From contig JBAVYM010000074.1 in NCBI GenBank assembly GCA_049698775.1, forward strand, positions 1 to 15,783: DNA of 15,783 bases, written 5' to 3'. This document shows, piece by piece, positions 7,675 to 14,195 of this stretch. The translations under genes and the position numbers were made by a program. Source of the stretch: REEB76 sp049698775 (GTDB lineage: Bacteria > Pseudomonadota > Gammaproteobacteria > Natronospirales > REEB76). The number at the start of each line of letters is the position of its first letter. Position 1 is the first letter of the stretch. The notes beneath the pieces were generated by a model. The model saw only the letters and a program-made list of their open reading frames with translations. It was not told the DNA's origin and did not search any database.

Positions 7675-7740
7675 GGAAAGGCGGGGATGAGCATTCAGCT
7701 CATACTCCTTCTCCCCTTGTGGGAGAAGGCGGGGATGAGG
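7675..7740. repeat. Intergenic hairpin repeat, CCTTCTCCC/GGGAGAAGG type
   Basis: A 9-bp perfect stem, CCTTCTCCC (7707-7715) and GGGAGAAGG (7721-7729) around CTTGT, is flanked by two copies of GGCGGGGATGAG (within 7678-7690 and 7728-7739). It lies in the 318-bp divergent gap between rpsF and the next plus-strand gene. It has no T run, so it is an interspersed palindromic repeat, not a terminator. A close relative of the stem recurs at 11867-11887. Confidence 0.6.
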
Positions 7741-7843
7741 GGTGGAAATTCTTTCACCCACCGTAAAACCCATACCCTGGAACGGCCGTCCGCTCCACGC
7801 GCGGCTCGTATATATTAGGCTCGGTTCAAAAACCGGGGATTCC

Positions 7844-9667
7844 ATGGCCGACGCACTCTTGAGTTTCATGGCCCGCCTCAAGCGCCACCACATTTTCCGG
7901 GTGGCGAGCGTGTATGCGATTGTCGCCTGGGTGCTGATCCAGGTCGCGAACGGCGTGTTCCCGGACATCGGCCTCACGCGCGCGGACGTGCGCGTGGTGA
8001 TTGCGGCGGTGGCGCTGTTGTTTCCGGTAGCGCTGGTGCTCGGTTGGATGTTCATTCCGCCCTCGAAGGAAAACCCGGCGAAATTCTCAAGCTGGCAGCA
8101 TCTGCGCTGGAAACTGGGCTCGGTGCTGACCCTGGTGATCGTGGTGCTGGTGGTGATTTCCGGCATTTATCTGTGGCATGTTCAAAGCCGCCAGCTCAAG
8201 GCTGAGGAGGTCGCGGCAACCAAGCCGCCCGCCGCCACGTCCGCGCCTGTGGCGGCCACAGTGATTCCCGCCAAATCCATCGCGGTGCTGCCGTTTGTTA
8301 ACCTGAGCGGTGATCCGCAAAACAAATATTTTAGCGATGGCATCACCGAGGAAATCCTCAACGCGCTGGCGCAGATTCCGGATTTGAAGGTGGCTGGGCG
8401 TACCTCCGCGTTCCGGTTCAACAGCAAGGATGAGGATTTGCGCAAGGTCGGTCAGACGCTTGGCGTTGCCACGGTGCTGGAGGGGAGCGTGCAGCGTTCT
8501 GGCGGCGAGGTGCGCATCACCGCGCAATTGATTGATACGCGCAGCGGCTATCAACGGTGGTCGGAGAAGTACGACCGCAAGCTGACCAACATCTTTGCGA
8601 TCGAGGATGAAATCTCCAACGCAATCGCGGGCAAGTTGCGGGTGCAACTCACCGGCGCCGCTGGTCAGGCGCTGGTGGTGCAGCAGGCGATCGACCCGCG
8701 CGCGCATGATTTCTATCTGCGCGGTTTGGCGCTGCTGGCGGCTCGTGGGCCGGGTTTGCGCGATGCGGTGGCGGATTTTCAGAACGCGGTGAAGATCGAT
8801 CCGGGCTATGCGCAGGCGTGGGGCGCGCTGGCCGAGACCGAATTGGCGTTGCCGGGCTACGTGGTGTCCGTGCCACGCGATGACGCGGTGGCACGTGCCG
8901 AGTCCGCCGCTCAAACTGCGCTGCACATCGATTCGAACACGGTTTCGGCTTTGGTGGCCATGGCCGGCGTATATGCCGATCACCTGCAATGGCAGCAGGC
9001 CCAAGATACCTATCGGCGCGCGATTGCGCTGGCGCCTGGGGATGCCGAAGCAGCCGACCAGTATGCGCAGTTCCTGTTCGCAACCGATCAGCTCGATCCA
9101 GCCCTGGAACAGATCAATCGGGCCCGGCAGATGGATCCGCTATCGGCCATCATTGGTGTTGTGCGCTCTGGCATACTCATGGCGCTGCACCGGGACGTCG
9201 ATGCGACGGCACAGCTCGAGCTGGTCTTGTCCGCACATCCGGATTTCTACCCGGCCAACTTGACCGCGGTAACTCTCTACGTCGGCCTCGGACGTTTTGC
9301 CGATGCCGAGCGGCAAATGCGCACAATGGCCACGAACTTCGGCGTTGACGCGGACGCCAAGGTAATCCTCGTGCGCGGAATCGCCGATCCTGGGCGACGT
9401 TCCGCGGCGTTGGCAAGTTTGAAGGGGGCTCCTGCCAATGCCGATATCCGCACCGATCAAGTCTGGTATTCCGCATTCCTCGCGATGCTGGGCGACCGCG
9501 CCGACGCGATCGCCCAGTTGCAAGCCTACGCTTCCCGACGCAACGCCGCTGCTTTCGGAATGGTTTGGACCAGTGCTTTCGATGCGCTCCGCAACGACCC
9601 ACGCTTCAAGGCGGTATTGAAGAAGATGGGATTGCCGTACACGCCGCAGAACACGTCAACGCCATGA
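7844..9667 (+). CDS. Membrane-anchored TolB/FlgO-like domain - TPR protein
   Basis: 607 aa from the ATG at 7844, with a GGGG ribosome site just upstream. Residues 9-40 (MARLKRHHIFRVASVYAIVAWVLIQV) match the N-terminal helix common to this TPR family. Predicted membrane helices lie at about 19-37, 50-71 and 91-112. An Ala/Pro linker leads to a TolB/FlgO-like domain (about 145-260; SIAVLPFVNLSGDP, YFSDGITEEI, VLEGSVQRSGG, FAIEDEIS), then TPR-like helices to about 580. The domain from 145 on is clearly homologous to the TIR-headed protein at 87-1880, so the two differ mainly in their N-terminal module. The soluble part probably lies on one side of the inner membrane. The family is often mislabelled adenylate cyclase; no cyclase domain is present here. 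Function unknown; a scaffold or sensor role is inferred. Confidence 0.85.
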   Translation: MADALLSFMARLKRHHIFRVASVYAIVAWVLIQVANGVFPDIGLTRADVRVVIAAVALLFPVALVLGWMFIPPSKENPAKFSSWQHLRWKLGSVLTLVIVVLVVISGIYLWHVQSRQLKAEEVAATKPPAATSAPVAATVIPAKSIAVLPFVNLSGDPQNKYFSDGITEEILNALAQIPDLKVAGRTSAFRFNSKDEDLRKVGQTLGVATVLEGSVQRSGGEVRITAQLIDTRSGYQRWSEKYDRKLTNIFAIEDEISNAIAGKLRVQLTGAAGQALVVQQAIDPRAHDFYLRGLALLAARGPGLRDAVADFQNAVKIDPGYAQAWGALAETELALPGYVVSVPRDDAVARAESAAQTALHIDSNTVSALVAMAGVYADHLQWQQAQDTYRRAIALAPGDAEAADQYAQFLFATDQLDPALEQINRARQMDPLSAIIGVVRSGILMALHRDVDATAQLELVLSAHPDFYPANLTAVTLYVGLGRFADAERQMRTMATNFGVDADAKVILVRGIADPGRRSAALASLKGAPANADIRTDQVWYSAFLAMLGDRADAIAQLQAYASRRNAAAFGMVWTSAFDALRNDPRFKAVLKKMGLPYTPQNTSTP

Positions 9668-9756
9668 TCGTCGTGTGAACCGGGGTTGACGCGAGTCGGA
9701 AGTTCCCATGATCCGCAAAAGGGAAGTTCTGATTTATCAGCCGCCGTTCCCGGCAT

Positions 9757-9786
9757 TTGACATCGATCTTATAACCGTATTACGAT
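9757..9786 (+). promoter_or_regulatory. Promoter of the antitoxin-toxin operon, with paired ATCGATC sites
   Basis: TTGACA (9757-9762), an 18-bp spacer and TACGAT (9781-9786) precede the antitoxin start at 9814. Two identical ATCGATC sequences (9762-9768 and 9793-9799) bracket the -10, 31 bp apart, about three helical turns. They are plausible operator half-sites for autorepression by the AbrB-type antitoxin. Confidence 0.6.
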
Positions 9787-9813
9787 TGCTCTATCGATCA
9801 GATGAGGATTGCC

Positions 9814-10020
9814 ATGTCTTCCGTTACGGTTTCGCCAAAATACCAGGTCGTTATTCCACAAGCGATACGCGAGGCCATGGGCCTGGTGCCGGGCACCAAA
9901 TTGCAGGTGACCCAGTACGAGGACCGCATCGAGATGATTCCGGTGCGCTCCCGCAAGTCGCTGCGCGGCAGCTTGCGCGGTATTGACACCTCCGTGCCGC
10001 GTGAACGCGACCGCGTATGA
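9814..10020 (+). CDS. AbrB/SpoVT-type antitoxin (VapB-like)
   Basis: 68 aa. The SpoVT/AbrB swapped-hairpin DNA-binding domain spans about residues 1-48: VTVSPKYQVVIPQAIREAMGL, then PGTKLQV and RIEMIPV. The basic C-terminus (RGSLRGIDTSVPRERDRV) is the usual toxin-binding tail. The start at 9814 has GAGGA (9804-9808) 5 nt upstream and fits the family; an in-frame ATG at 9802 adds four residues. The stop overlaps the toxin start as ATGA, so the two are translationally coupled. It should neutralise the PIN toxin and repress the operon. Confidence 0.9.
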   Translation: MSSVTVSPKYQVVIPQAIREAMGLVPGTKLQVTQYEDRIEMIPVRSRKSLRGSLRGIDTSVPRERDRV

Positions 10021-10391
10021 ACGTGGTGGATTCGTCCGCGTGGCTGGAGTATTTCGCCGACGGGCCAAATGCCAAGCATTTTGTCGGTGCCATCGAGAAG
10101 CCTGAAGAATTGCTGGTGCCCTCGATTACCCTGCTGGAAGTGTTCAAGCGTATCAGTCAGCAGCGTGATGAATCCGCTGCCTTGCAGTACGTGGCGGTGA
10201 TGCGTCAGAGTCCGGTCGTGGACCTGGATGCGTCGTTGGCCTTGCGCGCGGCGGCGCTCGGGCTGCGGCACAAGCTGCCGCTGGCCGACAGCATCGTATA
10301 TGCGACCGCGCAAGCCGCCAGCGCGCTAGTATGGACGCAGGACGCGGATTTCGAGAGCTTGACCGGGGTGAAGTTTTGGCGCAAACACTAG
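10017..10391 (+). CDS. PIN-domain ribonuclease toxin (VapC-like)
   Basis: 124 aa. The PIN acidic residues are present: Asp5 (VVDSSAWLEYF), Glu41 (LLEVFK), Asp91 (LPLADSIVYATA), and Asp109/Asp111 (WTQDADF). These coordinate Mg2+ for RNA cleavage in VapC toxins, so the toxin looks intact. It follows the antitoxin with a 4-bp overlap. Its stop TAG (10389-10391) lies inside the left end of the MITE-like element. The C-terminus LTGVKFWRKH is at the family's usual end, so little or nothing was lost. Confidence 0.93.
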   Translation: MNVVDSSAWLEYFADGPNAKHFVGAIEKPEELLVPSITLLEVFKRISQQRDESAALQYVAVMRQSPVVDLDASLALRAAALGLRHKLPLADSIVYATAQAASALVWTQDADFESLTGVKFWRKH

Positions 10392-10546
10392 CAGGCTGTT
10401 GAAAAACAGCCTGCTAGCGCGATACACGGACGCGCCGCCATTTTTCAATCACGCCAAGTGATTGGAAAATGGAGAAAACCGGAAATCGCATTTTCGGTTT
10501 TCGAGTTGGAAAAAGCCATGGATGGCGTTTTTCAACAACCTGCTAG
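10388..10546. mobile_element. 159-bp MITE-like element with 20-bp terminal inverted repeats
   Basis: The left end CTAGCAGGCTGTTGAAAAAC (10388-10407) and right end GTTTTTCAACAACCTGCTAG (10527-10546) are inverted repeats with 1 mismatch in 20. The left end is also half of a perfect 13-bp hairpin with a GAAA loop (10388-10417), and the right side holds an imperfect palindrome around CCATGG (10508-10533). No coding capacity. The ends resemble the GCAGGCTGTTGAAAAA termini of some insertion sequences. CTAG at both outer edges may be a 4-bp target duplication. Confidence 0.75.
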
Positions 10547-10552
10547 ACCCTA

Positions 10553-10688
10553 TCTCAAAATCTGCCAAGCGTTCGTGTTGAGCGTAGTGGAGCGAAGCTC
10601 CGCAAAGTCGAAACCAGGAAAATCAAGGTTTTACGCCCTTCGACTCCGCGCCTGCGGCGCTACGCTCAGGGCGAACGATATTTTGAGA
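10553..10688. repeat. 136-bp imperfect inverted repeat with TGAGCGTAG/TCGAA arms
   Basis: TCTCAAAAT (10553-10561) is mirrored by ATTTTGAGA (10680-10688). Inside, GCGTTCGTGTTGAGCGTAG (from 10569) faces CTACGCTCAGGGCGAACG (to 10677). This is the common proteobacterial intergenic repeat built on TTCGAC...GCTACGCTCAGGG. It abuts the MITE and reads as a second non-coding insertion. Confidence 0.65.
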
Positions 10689-10693
10689 TTAAG

Positions 10694-10716
10694 GGAACCC
10701 CTGATTTATCCGTCAT
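10694..10716 (+). repeat. 23-bp direct repeat, copy 1
   Basis: Identical over 23 bp to 11674-11696 (core CCCCTGATTTATCCGTCAT), and similar for a few bases beyond (TCATACCC against TCATGCCC). A degenerate inverted stretch follows (CCCACG...CGTGGG, about 10718-10750). Confidence 0.8.
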
Positions 10717-10807
10717 ACCCACGAAAAGCCTGCCCCCGTGGAGGCGTGGGTATTCGCACCGGAACCGAAACCGTATCCGCAAGCGCACCAATCCCGGGGT
10801 CGTGCCG

Positions 10808-10885
10808 ATGCGGCAGGAAGCCGCGCACCTGACCCTGCGCGACATGATCGCGGTGGCGGCGTATGCTGCGTCGCGTAAACCTTAA
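10808..10885 (+). pseudogene. 3' remnant of a c-type cytochrome gene (probable)
   Basis: The reading frame ending at TAA 10883-10885 encodes LTLRDMIAVAAYAASRKP, the C-terminal helix pattern (DMIAIAAYxASxxP) of class I cytochrome c domains. No heme motif CXXCH and no related upstream sequence remain. In the same frame before about 10795 the translation is an Arg-rich jumble from the repeats. The 5' part was probably lost when repeats inserted. It ends 12 bp before the next gene, whose ribosome site starts just after the stop, so the two genes probably once formed an operon. Confidence 0.5.
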
Positions 10886-10897
10886 GATGGAGGCAAT

Positions 10898-11389
10898 ATG
10901 AAAACCAGCATGTATTTCCTGTTGTTGATAATGGTGCTTGCGGCCGCGCCGGCAATTGGTTTCGCCAAGACCAACACAGTACCCAGCAAGCCCGAGGTGG
11001 CGCAGCAGTTTGAAGTCTGGAACAGCGCCCTGCAGACCGGGGACGCTCACAAGGTCGCGGCACTCTACTGCGAACCCGGCGGCGTGTTGATTCCGACCCT
11101 GTCCAACAAAATCCGCAGCAACCGCGCTGAAATTGCCGATTACTTTGAACATTTCCTGCTGCTCAAACCATCGGGGCGGATTGATCAGAGTTTCATTCGT
11201 GTGCTCGGACCGGATCTGGCCATCAACGCGGGCATCTACACGTTTCATCTGGTGAAGGACGGCAAAACGGAGAGTGTGCAGGCGCGTTACACTTTCGTGT
11301 ACGCGAAACAGCATGGGCGCTGGTGCATCATGGAACAGCACTCATCGGCTATGCCGGAGAGTGATGCGAAACAAGCAGTCTCTCATTGA
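10898..11389 (+). CDS. Secreted SnoaL/NTF2-like (SgcJ/EcaC-type) protein
   Basis: 163 aa. A Sec signal peptide spans about residues 1-23 (MKTSMYF, hydrophobic core LLLIMVLAAAPAIG, cleavage near GFA-K). An NTF2-like cone-fold domain follows (about 33-150): VAQQFEVWNSALQTGDAHKVAALYCEPG, then IRSNRAEIADYFEHFL, and a final strand pair QARYTFVYAKQHGRWCIMEQHSS. GGAGG (10889-10893) lies 4 nt before the ATG. Related proteins annotated SgcJ/EcaC or CaMKII-association domain mostly lack a known reaction; the fold binds small hydrophobic ligands. It follows the cytochrome c remnant and sits among repeats. Confidence 0.85.
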   Translation: MKTSMYFLLLIMVLAAAPAIGFAKTNTVPSKPEVAQQFEVWNSALQTGDAHKVAALYCEPGGVLIPTLSNKIRSNRAEIADYFEHFLLLKPSGRIDQSFIRVLGPDLAINAGIYTFHLVKDGKTESVQARYTFVYAKQHGRWCIMEQHSSAMPESDAKQAVSH

Positions 11390-11406
11390 GGGCAGTTCTA
11401 AAAAGC

Positions 11407-11465
11407 TCCGTTCGTACTGAGCGTTTCGACTACGCCCAGGGTAGGTCAGTCGAAGTATGAACGGA
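11407..11465. repeat. Inverted repeat TCCGTTCGTACT / AGTATGAACGGA
   Basis: Arms at 11407-11418 and 11454-11465 match 11 of 12 bases. The inner sequence (GAGCGTTTCGACTACGCCCAGGG) is a degenerate copy of the TTCGAC/CTCAGGG repeat seen elsewhere in this window. It begins 17 bp after the NTF2-like gene stop, so it would fold at the 3' end of that mRNA. Confidence 0.6.
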
Positions 11466-11497
11466 ACTTTCTTTAACAAGTTCGGTATCTTGAAAAT

Positions 11498-11639
11498 ACC
11501 CTTCGACTTCGCTGCGCTACGCTCAGGGTGAACGGGAAACAAATCAGCACTTCCCGAGGTGTATTTCGCTGTAATCGAAGCGGCCCCAAAAAATCAGTTC
11601 ACCCTGAGCGTAGTGCCAAAGGCGCGGAATCGAAGGGTC
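11498..11639. repeat. Pair of facing TTCGAC...CTCAGGGTGAAC repeats
   Basis: Copy B (11498-11533) reads ACCCTTCGACTTCGC, then GCTACGCTCAGGGTGAAC. Copy C (11597-11639) is the inverted form, from GTTCACCCTGAGCGTAG to ATCGAAGGGT. The two face each other across about 63 bp. The same family forms the arms at 10553-10688. Confidence 0.65.
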
Positions 11640-11673
11640 AAATTTCTGCGGCGGAAGCCACGTTTCGACTTCA

Positions 11674-11696
11674 GGAACCCCTGATTTATCCGTCAT
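11674..11696 (+). repeat. 23-bp direct repeat, copy 2
   Basis: Exact match to 10694-10716. The two copies bracket the cytochrome c remnant and the NTF2-like gene at an offset of 980 bp. Confidence 0.8.
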
Positions 11697-11802
11697 GCCC
11701 GTGAAACTTGTCCCCGCGAAGGTAGGGAGCGGGTATCCAGGTTCTTGATATTGATGGATTCCCGCCAGAGCCTACCCTCGCGCAGGCGGGGGCGGGAATG
11801 AC
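11692..11802. repeat. Palindromic GTCATNCCCG...CGGGAATGAC repeat
   Basis: The outer ends GTCATGCCCG (11692-11701) and CGGGAATGAC (11793-11802) are inverted. Inner GCGGGTATCCAG and TGGATTCCCGCC face each other near 11730-11765. This is the widespread class of proteobacterial intergenic repeats with ATTCCCGC arms, similar in layout to Neisseria dRS3-type repeats. Non-coding. Confidence 0.6.
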
Positions 11803-11852
11803 AAAAATGGAATACATCAGGGCTTCCCTGAGTTCTGAACGTACCCTCCCCC

Positions 11853-11887
11853 GCCCCTTAGGGGCACCCTCTCCCGAAGGGAGAGGG
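11853..11887. repeat. Two tandem hairpins at the 3' end of corB
   Basis: GCCCC-TTA-GGGGC (11853-11865) is followed by the 9-bp perfect stem CCCTCTCCC-GAA-GGGAGAGGG (11867-11887). Read on the minus strand, the strong stem lies 20 bp after the corB stop and could protect or end that mRNA. There is no T run on either side, so I do not call a rho-independent terminator. Confidence 0.55.
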
Positions 11888-11907
11888 ACTTTGGAAACAA
11901 CGTTCAA

Positions 11908-13188
11908 TTACTTGTTGCGTGATGCAACATCAGCAATCTCCGGCTGGATCCTGACGGTTATCACCGCGCTGCCGGTGGTCTGAATGATCTCCATGGGATA
12001 GCCGGCGATCTTCAGGCTGGTGCCGGGCTGGGGAATGGATTCCAGGTATTCCAGGATCAAGCCGTTCAGGGTTTTGGGGCCGGTGGCGGGCAGTTGCCAG
12101 TTCATGGCGCGGTTCAGCGTGCGCACATGCGCGCTGCCGTTCACAAGATAACTCCCGTCCGCCTCCTTATATATGTCTTTCTGCTGGGCCGCCGGATCGG
12201 AAGTGAACTCGCCGACGATTTCCTCGAGGATGTCTTCCAGCGTCACCAGCCCCTGGATGTCGCCGTATTCGTCCACCACCAGGCCGATGCGGCGTTTGGC
12301 AGCCTGGAAGTTCAGCAGTTGCCGCTGTAACGAGGTGCCGGCAGGTACAAAATGCGCATCCCGCAGGATGGCGCGCAGCAGCTCGCGGTTCGGTTCGCGC
12401 TGCACGACCAGGTGCAGGAATTCGCGCGCGTGCACGAAGCCCATCACATCATCAATACTGCCTTCAAATACCGGCAGCCGGGTGTGCTGGCTGGTGCTCA
12501 ATTGCGCCATGATTTCGTCCCATTCGGCGCCAAGATCAATGCCGTGGATTTCGTTGCGCGGCACCATGATGTCTTCGACCGTGATCTTCTCCAGGTCCAG
12601 GATGTTGAGCAGCATTTTCTGGTGGCGTTTGGGAATCAATCCACCCGCTTCCATCACCACCGAGCGCAATTCTTCGCGGCTCATGGACGGTGTGGTAGCG
12701 GCGTTGGCGCGCACGCCGAACAACCACAGGATGGAATTCGCGAGCAGGTTCACCACCCACACGATGGGGTAGAAGATGCGCAGCAGCGGCGTCAAAGCGA
12801 AGGCCGCGGGGAACGCGGTTTTTTCCGGATGCAGCGCGGCCAGGGTTTTCGGCGCCACGTCACCGAAAATCAGCAGCAGCAGCGCGATGAGGGTGGTCGC
12901 CACCAGCACCGCACTGTCGCCGCCGATACGCAGAGCAATCAGCGTGGCGATTGCCGTGGCGAAAGCGCTGGCCAGGGTGTTGCCCAACAGCACGATGCCG
13001 ATGACGCGGTCCGGGCGTTTTAGCAGGCGTTCGGCGAGTACCGCGCCGCGATGACCGGCACGCGCCAGATGCCGCAGGCGGTAGCGATTGAGTGAAATAA
13101 GTCCGGTTTCGGAACCGGAAAAAAACGAGGACAGGATCAGCAGGATGATCAGCGCGAGGATGAGGGACCAGAGCGGAATATTGTTCAA
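11908..13188 (-). CDS. corB: CorB/YfjD (CNNM family) membrane protein with CBS pair
   Basis: 426 aa from a TTG at 13186-13188, aligning with the usual YfjD start; GAGGA (13199-13203) lies 10 nt upstream. A DUF21/CNNM transmembrane domain spans about 1-185, with FSGSETGLISLNRYRLRH (23-40), LLGN (67-70) and GDVAPKTLAAL (109-119). A CBS (Bateman) pair spans about 203-330: VEDIMVPRNEI (204-214), LVVDEYGDIQGLVTLEDILE, EIVGE. A CorC/HlyC C-terminal domain follows (about 340-426). The family is linked to Mg2+/divalent cation export and resistance in the inner membrane; the CBS pair senses Mg-ATP in relatives. It follows ypjD by 13 bp, as in E. coli, and is likely co-transcribed with it. Also annotated yfjD. 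Confidence 0.93.
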   Translation of the reverse strand: MNNIPLWSLILALIILLILSSFFSGSETGLISLNRYRLRHLARAGHRGAVLAERLLKRPDRVIGIVLLGNTLASAFATAIATLIALRIGGDSAVLVATTLIALLLLIFGDVAPKTLAALHPEKTAFPAAFALTPLLRIFYPIVWVVNLLANSILWLFGVRANAATTPSMSREELRSVVMEAGGLIPKRHQKMLLNILDLEKITVEDIMVPRNEIHGIDLGAEWDEIMAQLSTSQHTRLPVFEGSIDDVMGFVHAREFLHLVVQREPNRELLRAILRDAHFVPAGTSLQRQLLNFQAAKRRIGLVVDEYGDIQGLVTLEDILEEIVGEFTSDPAAQQKDIYKEADGSYLVNGSAHVRTLNRAMNWQLPATGPKTLNGLILEYLESIPQPGTSLKIAGYPMEIIQTTGSAVITVRIQPEIADVASRNK

Positions 13189-13201
13189 ATGCCGGACATC
13201 C

Positions 13202-14032
13202 TCATGACATGAGATTCCAATGCCGGCCGAGAATCAGTTCCAATATCAGTTTGTCGCCGAAATACGCCAGCGCAAGCACCACGAAGCCGCCCAGAGTCCA
13301 GCGGATCGCGGTGCGCCCGCGCCACCCGAATTGCCAGCGGCCCCACAACAGCACCGCGAACACAACCCAGGAAATAACCGACAGCACGATCTTGTGCGTG
13401 AGGTGCTGTGCCAGCAGGTTGTGCACGAACAGCAACCCGAAGATCAGCGCTACGGTGAGCAGCACGAATCCGGCCGTGATCAACTGGAACAGAAAATGCT
13501 CCATGACCTGCAGCGGTGGCAACGCGCTCCATACGCCGCCCGGCACGCGCCGCCGCAAGCGGCGTTCCTGCACGGCGATCAACACGGCTTGCACCGCCGC
13601 GACCGCCAGCAGGCTGTAAGCGATCAGGGACAGCACGATATGCGCGTCCAGCGGCCAGTCGCCGGCAATCACCATGAGCTGATCGCTGGGGAATAGTTCC
13701 GCCAACAGAATGCTGATGCCCGCCAGCGGGAACAGCACCACGCCCAGATTTCCGAAATGCGGTTTGACCAGGGTGGTGAGCGCGATCAGCGCCACCAGCC
13801 AGCCGACCAGTGAGGCGGCATTGAAGAAACCCAGGTCCATGCTGTGGGGCGCGTAAATCAGTGCATACAACAGGAACGCGTGCAGCAGCACGGCAGCGCC
13901 GGCGGCCGTGCCGGCAAAGCCCTTGCGCTCGCGGATGAACGACGGCCCCAGCCTGAAGAATGCCAGCAGCAGCGCCAACGCCGCCAGGCAATACAGAACC
14001 AGATCAATGATGGCCGCGCCGGTGAAACGCAT
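13202..14032 (-). CDS. ypjD: YpjD/CorE-like membrane protein of the cytochrome c assembly (CcsA/HemX) fold
   Basis: 276 aa from the ATG at 14032, close to E. coli YpjD (about 263). In-frame ATGs at 14071 and 14131 would add 13 and 33 residues of non-hydrophobic sequence running into the ffh promoter, so I reject them. About eight hydrophobic helices are visible (8-25, 42-60, 75-90, 97-113, 130-155, and three more after 180). Conserved features include LHAFLLYALIY, the HIVLSLIAYSLLA helix, and HNLLAQHLTHKIVLSVISWVVFAVLLWGRW near the end. The fold is that of CcsA/CcmC-type proteins. YpjD has been linked with CorB/CorC-type divalent cation handling; direct haem transport is not shown. Divergent from ffh, upstream of corB. 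Confidence 0.9.
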   Translation of the reverse strand: MRFTGAAIIDLVLYCLAALALLLAFFRLGPSFIRERKGFAGTAAGAAVLLHAFLLYALIYAPHSMDLGFFNAASLVGWLVALIALTTLVKPHFGNLGVVLFPLAGISILLAELFPSDQLMVIAGDWPLDAHIVLSLIAYSLLAVAAVQAVLIAVQERRLRRRVPGGVWSALPPLQVMEHFLFQLITAGFVLLTVALIFGLLFVHNLLAQHLTHKIVLSVISWVVFAVLLWGRWQFGWRGRTAIRWTLGGFVVLALAYFGDKLILELILGRHWNLMS

Positions 14033-14147
14033 GTTTGCCACAGAAGTTGCGGATATTTGCGGCCGCATCATCGCACAGTCGCCGCCGCCGGGTGAAGCAG
14101 CCGCGCCATGGCTCATCCCGAGCAGCCGCAACCTCGCCGCCAGATCG

Positions 14148-14180
14148 CCGGGATGCGCACGCTATAATTGTGCATCCCGG
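14148..14180 (+). promoter_or_regulatory. ffh promoter: TATAAT box inside a 9-bp inverted repeat
   Basis: TATAAT (14163-14168) sits 27 bp before the ffh ATG, predicting a leader of about 20 nt. It is centred between CCGGGATGC (14148-14156) and GCATCCCGG (14172-14180), a perfect inverted repeat. No good -35 is seen at 16-18 bp. The dyad may be an operator or a leader hairpin. Confidence 0.55.
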
Positions 14181-14195
14181 CCAGCGGCTTTCCCT

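Noticed and set aside
10388..10417. Rho-independent terminator after the PIN toxin
   Set aside because: The 13-bp stem is strong but no T run follows it, and its arm is the terminal repeat of the MITE-like element.
10458..10832. Plus-strand open frame of 124 codons between the toxin and the NTF2-like gene
   Set aside because: It runs through the MITE right end, the inverted repeat and the 23-bp repeat, and the peptide has no conserved pattern.
10553..11802. CRISPR array
   Set aside because: The repeats are inverted, of unequal length and irregularly spaced, with no uniform repeat-spacer pattern and no cas genes.
13185..13991. Minus-strand open frame in another phase across ypjD, and plus-strand frames at 13209-13696
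   Set aside because: They are out-of-phase readings of ypjD, whose own frame has the expected membrane helices and family length.
14033..14131. Longer ypjD starts at 14071 and 14131
   Set aside because: The extra residues are not hydrophobic or conserved; the first membrane helix starts right after the ATG at 14032.
13908..14195. N-terminal extension of ffh by 96 codons
   Set aside because: It overlaps the divergent ypjD gene and the ffh -10 box, and the canonical Ffh N-terminus begins at 14196.
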